From positions 372,001 to 436,000 of the forward strand of contig NZ_CP040077.1 in the NCBI RefSeq assembly GCF_005280735.1: 64,000 bases of DNA, given 5' to 3'. The DNA comes from Trinickia violacea (GTDB lineage Bacteria; Pseudomonadota; Gammaproteobacteria; Burkholderiales; Burkholderiaceae). The position numbers were made by a program, and so were the translations under genes. Positions 61,206 to 64,000 of this stretch are shown here, piece after piece (the stretch's first letter is position 1; the number at the start of each line of letters is the position of its first letter). Under the pieces are notes generated by a model. It ran no database searches and was not told the DNA's origin. It saw only the letters and a list, made by a program, of their open reading frames with translations.

Positions 61206-61937
61206 ATGAAAATCCCACAGTCCGCTTGTGCATTGGCCGTCGCTTGCGTGGTTTTCGCGAGCGTATCGCCCGCGTTGCGCGCCGACCCGGCGCCGGCTGC
61301 CGCGCAACACGCCCGGCTCGCATCGAAGACCGCAGCGGCCGGCGCCCGCGGCAAACCCGCGGCGGCTCCCGCGCCGTTCAGTTTTCGCGGCATCGCGCTC
61401 GGCGAAACGCTCGAGGCGTTTCGTACGCACGAAGCCGCGCGCGCGGTGCCGGTCGGCAGTGTCGCGATCTGCGAGACGGACATGGCGGCGGCCTCGCTCG
61501 GCATGCGCTTCAAGACGAGCGATAGCCTAACGATCGCGTGCCGCTGGGGGCACGCGGTGCACGACGGTTGGGAGGCGTCGCAGGCCGTCGTCGACGGCGT
61601 GCCCTCGCTCGATCACGTGCTGCGTTTCGCGAGCCCCGACGGGCAGGGCCCGCTGCGGCTCTACGAAATGTCGTTCGTGATCGACGAAGCCACGGCCGCG
61701 GATCTCCGCCAAGGGCTCGGCTTGAAGTACGGCGCGCCGCGTCTCGACACCGGCTGGGACCCGTCCGCGAGCCATGCGGCACCCGTGTACGTCTGGGAGA
61801 ACGCGGTCAGTTCGATCACGCTGTGCTTCCTGCCGGCAACCCGCAACGCCACGCTGACGTATCTCTTGAAGCGTCCGGATGCGCAATTGAAATCGGTCGA
61901 GCGCCAATGGCAAGCCAGCAACTCTGATTCCGGCTGA
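61206..61937 (+). CDS. Exported protein of unknown function
   Basis: A 243-residue protein with a signal peptide (KIPQSACALAVACVVFASVSPALRA, cleavage near residue 26). An Ala-rich linker (about 27-55) leads into an ordered domain starting FSFRGIALGETLEAFRTHE, a pattern seen in several small periplasmic domains. Cys residues at IACRWG and LCFLPA could form a disulphide. It ends polar. It is 17 bases upstream of the FlgH-like gene. No family recognised. Confidence 0.75.
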   Translation: MKIPQSACALAVACVVFASVSPALRADPAPAAAQHARLASKTAAAGARGKPAAAPAPFSFRGIALGETLEAFRTHEAARAVPVGSVAICETDMAAASLGMRFKTSDSLTIACRWGHAVHDGWEASQAVVDGVPSLDHVLRFASPDGQGPLRLYEMSFVIDEATAADLRQGLGLKYGAPRLDTGWDPSASHAAPVYVWENAVSSITLCFLPATRNATLTYLLKRPDAQLKSVERQWQASNSDSG

Positions 61938-61954
61938 CTTGTGCGAGGGAAAAC

Positions 61955-62623
61955 ATGAATACTTCACGCATGGCGCTGCTGGCCGCCGCCACCGCCTGTC
62001 TGGCCGCTTGCTCGACGGATCAGCATTCGATCGTCGAAACGCCGATGTACCCGCCGCTTCAAACGGCGCCGCTGAACGTCAACACACAGGGCTCGATCTA
62101 TCAGACGAGCACCGCGCTGTTGCTCTACGAGACGCCGCGTGCGCAGCACATTGGCGACGTGCTGACGATCCGCTTGGCCGAATCGTATTCGGGCACCGAC
62201 GTCGCGGATGCGGCGGCGAACCGTTCGAGCTCCATCACGGCGGACGCCGCGGACCACTCCACGAGCGCCGCCACTACGCTCGCGCGGCTCTTCAATGTCG
62301 GCTCGGCCTCGACCGACTACAAAGGGCACGGCAACATTTCGAACACGACCGACATGAACGGCACGCTCGCCGTCACGGTGATCGGCACGCTGCCGACCGG
62401 CAATCTGCTGGTGTCGGGCGAGAAGGTGATCGCGATGAGGGACAATCGCGAGCGCTTGAGGCTGTCGGGCGTGGTCAACCCGAAGGATATCGATCAGGGC
62501 AATTACGTCGCGTCGAACAAGGTCGCGAATGCGCGCATCGAGCAGGCGGGCGTGGGCATGCTCAACGATGCGACCACCGTGGGCTGGCTGCAGCGGATGT
62601 TCTTGAGTGTGCTGACGTTCTGA
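61955..62623 (+). CDS. FlgH-like flagellar L-ring lipoprotein, outside a flagellar operon
   Basis: A 222-residue lipoprotein (signal ending LAAC, Cys 19). FlgH features are GSIYQ, RAQHIGDVLTIRLAE, GHGNIS...MNGTLAVTVIGTLPTGNLLVSGEKVI, LRLSGVVNPKDI, and a GWLQRMFLSVLTF end. FlgH forms the outer-membrane L-ring of flagella. Here there is no flgG, flgI or other flagellar gene within 20 kb on either side in view, and the central QSN-like segment is altered (NTTDMNG), so it may be a diverged paralogue. Start 61955 has GAGGGAA. It is the last gene of the small operon. Confidence 0.88.
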   Translation: MNTSRMALLAAATACLAACSTDQHSIVETPMYPPLQTAPLNVNTQGSIYQTSTALLLYETPRAQHIGDVLTIRLAESYSGTDVADAAANRSSSITADAADHSTSAATTLARLFNVGSASTDYKGHGNISNTTDMNGTLAVTVIGTLPTGNLLVSGEKVIAMRDNRERLRLSGVVNPKDIDQGNYVASNKVANARIEQAGVGMLNDATTVGWLQRMFLSVLTF

Positions 62624-62658
62624 GATTCTGCTTGAAGGGGGGGGAGGTTTGGGTTGTC

Positions 62659-62735
62659 GTGCAACTTTGAATTTGCGGTGGGTGCTGGGGTTGTGGCGTT
62701 TTGCTTGGGTTTGTGGTGCAACTTTGATTTCGCGG
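62659..62735. repeat. Two direct copies of a GTGCAACTTTGA-type sequence
   Basis: GTGCAACTTTGAATTTGCGG (62659-62678) and GTGCAACTTTGATTTCGCGG (62716-62735) recur 57 bases apart after the FlgH-like gene. The second copy forms the outer end of the long inverted repeat. Confidence 0.6.
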
Positions 62736-63276
62736 CGGTTCGTATAGTCCGTCCCTCCCCGGGACCGGGGTTACTTTTGTCCTTGCCAAAAGTAACCAAA
62801 AGCGCGTCCTGGGCGGACGGCCTAGCCCGGAGGCACTCAACCCTGTTAGTACCGGCGTTCCAAGCGCAACCGTGGGAAACCGTTATTGCTCGCCGTAAGT
62901 CCCGTTAGTACGAGGCACAGAATTGTGCAGAGCCGAACCAAATCGAAGCTACCGATTTGGCCGCGCCCCACGTTGCCTGCGATTGGGAATGAGCGTGAGC
63001 GCATGGGCCCACCGCAAGACAAGCACTTTCAGGTCTTTCCTGACCTCCATCGCCGATTTGACGCGAACGGACGAGATTCTGTGCCGCATGCAAACGGGAC
63101 TAAAGGCGAGCGACAACGGTTTCCCACGGTTGCACTCGGAACACCGGTACTAACAGGGTTGAGTGCCTCCGGGTAGGCCGTCCGGCGAGGACGCGCTTTT
63201 GGTTACTTTTGGCAAGGACAAAAGTGACCCCGGTCCCGGGGAGGGACGGACTATACGTACCGCCGCGAAATCAAAG
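62722..63276. repeat. Long inverted repeat, about 200-bp arms
   Basis: The left arm 62722-62923 and right arm 63076-63276 match as reverse complements with few differences over about 200 bases. Outer ends are CTTTGATTTCGCGGCGG and its complement. Each arm contains a GGTTACTTTTG / CAAAAGTAACC hairpin (62769-62797; 63201-63229). The 152-base centre holds further hairpins (62938-62960, CCAAATCG/CGATTTGG). No transposase or credible gene is inside. It fills most of the 710-base gap between the FlgH-like gene and the response regulator. It resembles dispersed Burkholderiaceae intergenic repeats. Confidence 0.88.
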
Positions 63277-63335
63277 TTTTCACGAAAACCCGAACGGCAA
63301 GAACAAAACCCCAAAGCCATTTTAGATAGCGAGTC

Positions 63336-64000
63336 TCAGTGCGCCTGCAGCGTCTGCACCGCGTGTTCTTGCACGAACCGCTCGGCCGCGCCGAGCTCGC
63401 CGTGGGGCACGAAGATATACCCCTGTCCCCACACGGTTTGCACATAGCGCGGCTCGGACGGGTCATTTTCCAACAGACGCCGCAAACGCCAGATCGACAC
63501 ATCCAAGCTGCGGTCGCGATACGTGACGCCGTGCCCGCGCAATTTCTCGTTGAGCTGCGCGCGCGAGAGCACCGTCATCGCATGCTTCACGAAGATCTTG
63601 AGCGTGGCGAATTCGCCGGAGCGCAACATGATGCGTTCGCCGTCGCGAAGCAGCTCGCGCGACGAGAAATTCACTTCGAAGCGGCCGAAGCGATACGGCG
63701 GCAGATTCTCCGGCGCACCGGGCACGATGGCGCCATGGCGGCGCAGCACCGTGCGAATCCGCGCGAGCAGTTCGCGTGGATCGAACGGTTTGGCAACGTA
63801 GTCGTCGGCGCCGAGTTCGAGGCCGACCACGCGGTCGATCACATCGGCGCGCGCGGTCAGGAGGATCACGGGAATGTCGTCGCCGGCCACGCGCAGCTCC
63901 TTGAGCGCGGAGATGCCGTCCTTCTCCGGCATCATGATGTCCAGCACCACGAGCGTGGGCCGCTCGACCTGCAAGCGGCGTTTCAAGCCCTTGCCGCTGT
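63336..64000 (-). CDS. OmpR-type response regulator (5' end off window)
   Basis: At least 221 residues of an OmpR/PhoB-family response regulator are visible. The gene runs off the right edge, and the first ~55 residues (including the acidic pocket) are outside. The phospho-acceptor Asp is in LVVLDIMMPEKDG; the Thr and Lys switch residues are in ILLTARAD and VAKPFDP. The winged helix DNA-binding domain follows (about 110-205 of the visible part) with MLRSGEFATLKIFVKHAMTVLSRAQLNEKLRG and SLDVSIWRLRRLLE...TVWGQGYIFVP. This is the OmpR/RstA branch. The cognate kinase is not in view. Confidence 0.93.
   Translation of the reverse strand, partial: SGKGLKRRLQVERPTLVVLDIMMPEKDGISALKELRVAGDDIPVILLTARADVIDRVVGLELGADDYVAKPFDPRELLARIRTVLRRHGAIVPGAPENLPPYRFGRFEVNFSSRELLRDGERIMLRSGEFATLKIFVKHAMTVLSRAQLNEKLRGHGVTYRDRSLDVSIWRLRRLLENDPSEPRYVQTVWGQGYIFVPHGELGAAERFVQEHAVQTLQAH

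Noticed and set aside
62654..63176. Several short frames on both strands inside the long inverted repeat
   Set aside because: They mirror each other because of the repeat and have no translation signals or domains. The repeat structure explains them.

Overview
The window is 64 kb of GC-rich DNA with compact, mostly minus-strand operons joined by ATGA start/stop overlaps. The gene set (fused indolepyruvate ferredoxin oxidoreductase, KirBac-type K+ channel, Gram-negative Porin_4-type porin, fused isobutyryl-CoA mutase IcmF, bioA-F-D-B, AceK, TAT-exported phospholipase C, LiuR-like MerR regulator, DGPF/ECF42 sigma operon) points to a beta-proteobacterium of the Burkholderiaceae (Burkholderia, Paraburkholderia, Caballeronia or Trinickia type). 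It reads as chromosomal core with small accessory patches. I saw no tRNA, rRNA, CRISPR array, transposase or phage gene.

Layout. 1-9.8 kb: indolepyruvate oxidoreductase (cut by the left edge), inward-rectifier K+ channel, two small conserved proteins, a LacI regulator / AGE-family sugar isomerase / PfkB kinase operon, and an Asp/Asn beta-hydroxylase-family protein. A perfect 25-bp palindrome lies between the last two units. 9.9-13.3 kb: two c-di-GMP proteins (EAL-CBS-GGDEF and a membrane GGDEF). 13.8-20.3 kb: BASS-type transporter, small secreted protein, porin, GudP-like sugar-acid transporter and a divergent LysR regulator. 20.3-23.8 kb: icmF. 23.8-25.8 kb: AT-richer patch of small membrane proteins, with a G8 tract between two reading frames, and a DUF805 protein. 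25.8-33.8 kb: nitronate monooxygenase, haloacetate dehalogenase, Lrp regulator with divergent DMT transporter, YbaK/DUF1289/MaoC operon, HMG-CoA lyase, hydroxyacid dehydrogenase and a small serine hydrolase. 33.9-36.5 kb: phospholipase C and a small lipoprotein. 36.7-41.1 kb: the biotin operon bioA-bioF-bioD-bioB. 41.4-51.3 kb: secreted alpha/beta hydrolase, then aceK, carbonic anhydrase, thiolase, SDR, acyl-CoA dehydrogenase and YchJ, all on the minus strand, then a LiuR-like regulator divergent from an MBL hydrolase. 51.5-54.4 kb: three unknown lipoproteins with lower GC. 54.7-60.5 kb: chemoreceptor, small repeat protein, EAL-HDOD protein and an ECF42 sigma operon with two YCII/DGPF proteins. 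60.7-62.6 kb: a possible four-gene envelope operon ending in an orphan FlgH-like L-ring lipoprotein. 62.7-63.3 kb: a long inverted repeat with about 200-bp arms. 63.3-64 kb: an OmpR-type response regulator, cut by the right edge.

Most genes belong to known families and their assignments are firm. Functional links drawn from neighbourhood (isomerase plus kinase for hexose entry; HMG-CoA lyase, acyl-CoA dehydrogenase, thiolase, AceK and LiuR around branched-chain/acetyl-CoA metabolism) are inference. The least explained parts are the FlgH-like operon, the frame-broken membrane cluster, the three-lipoprotein patch and the non-coding palindromes. I assessed base composition by eye and did not compute it.
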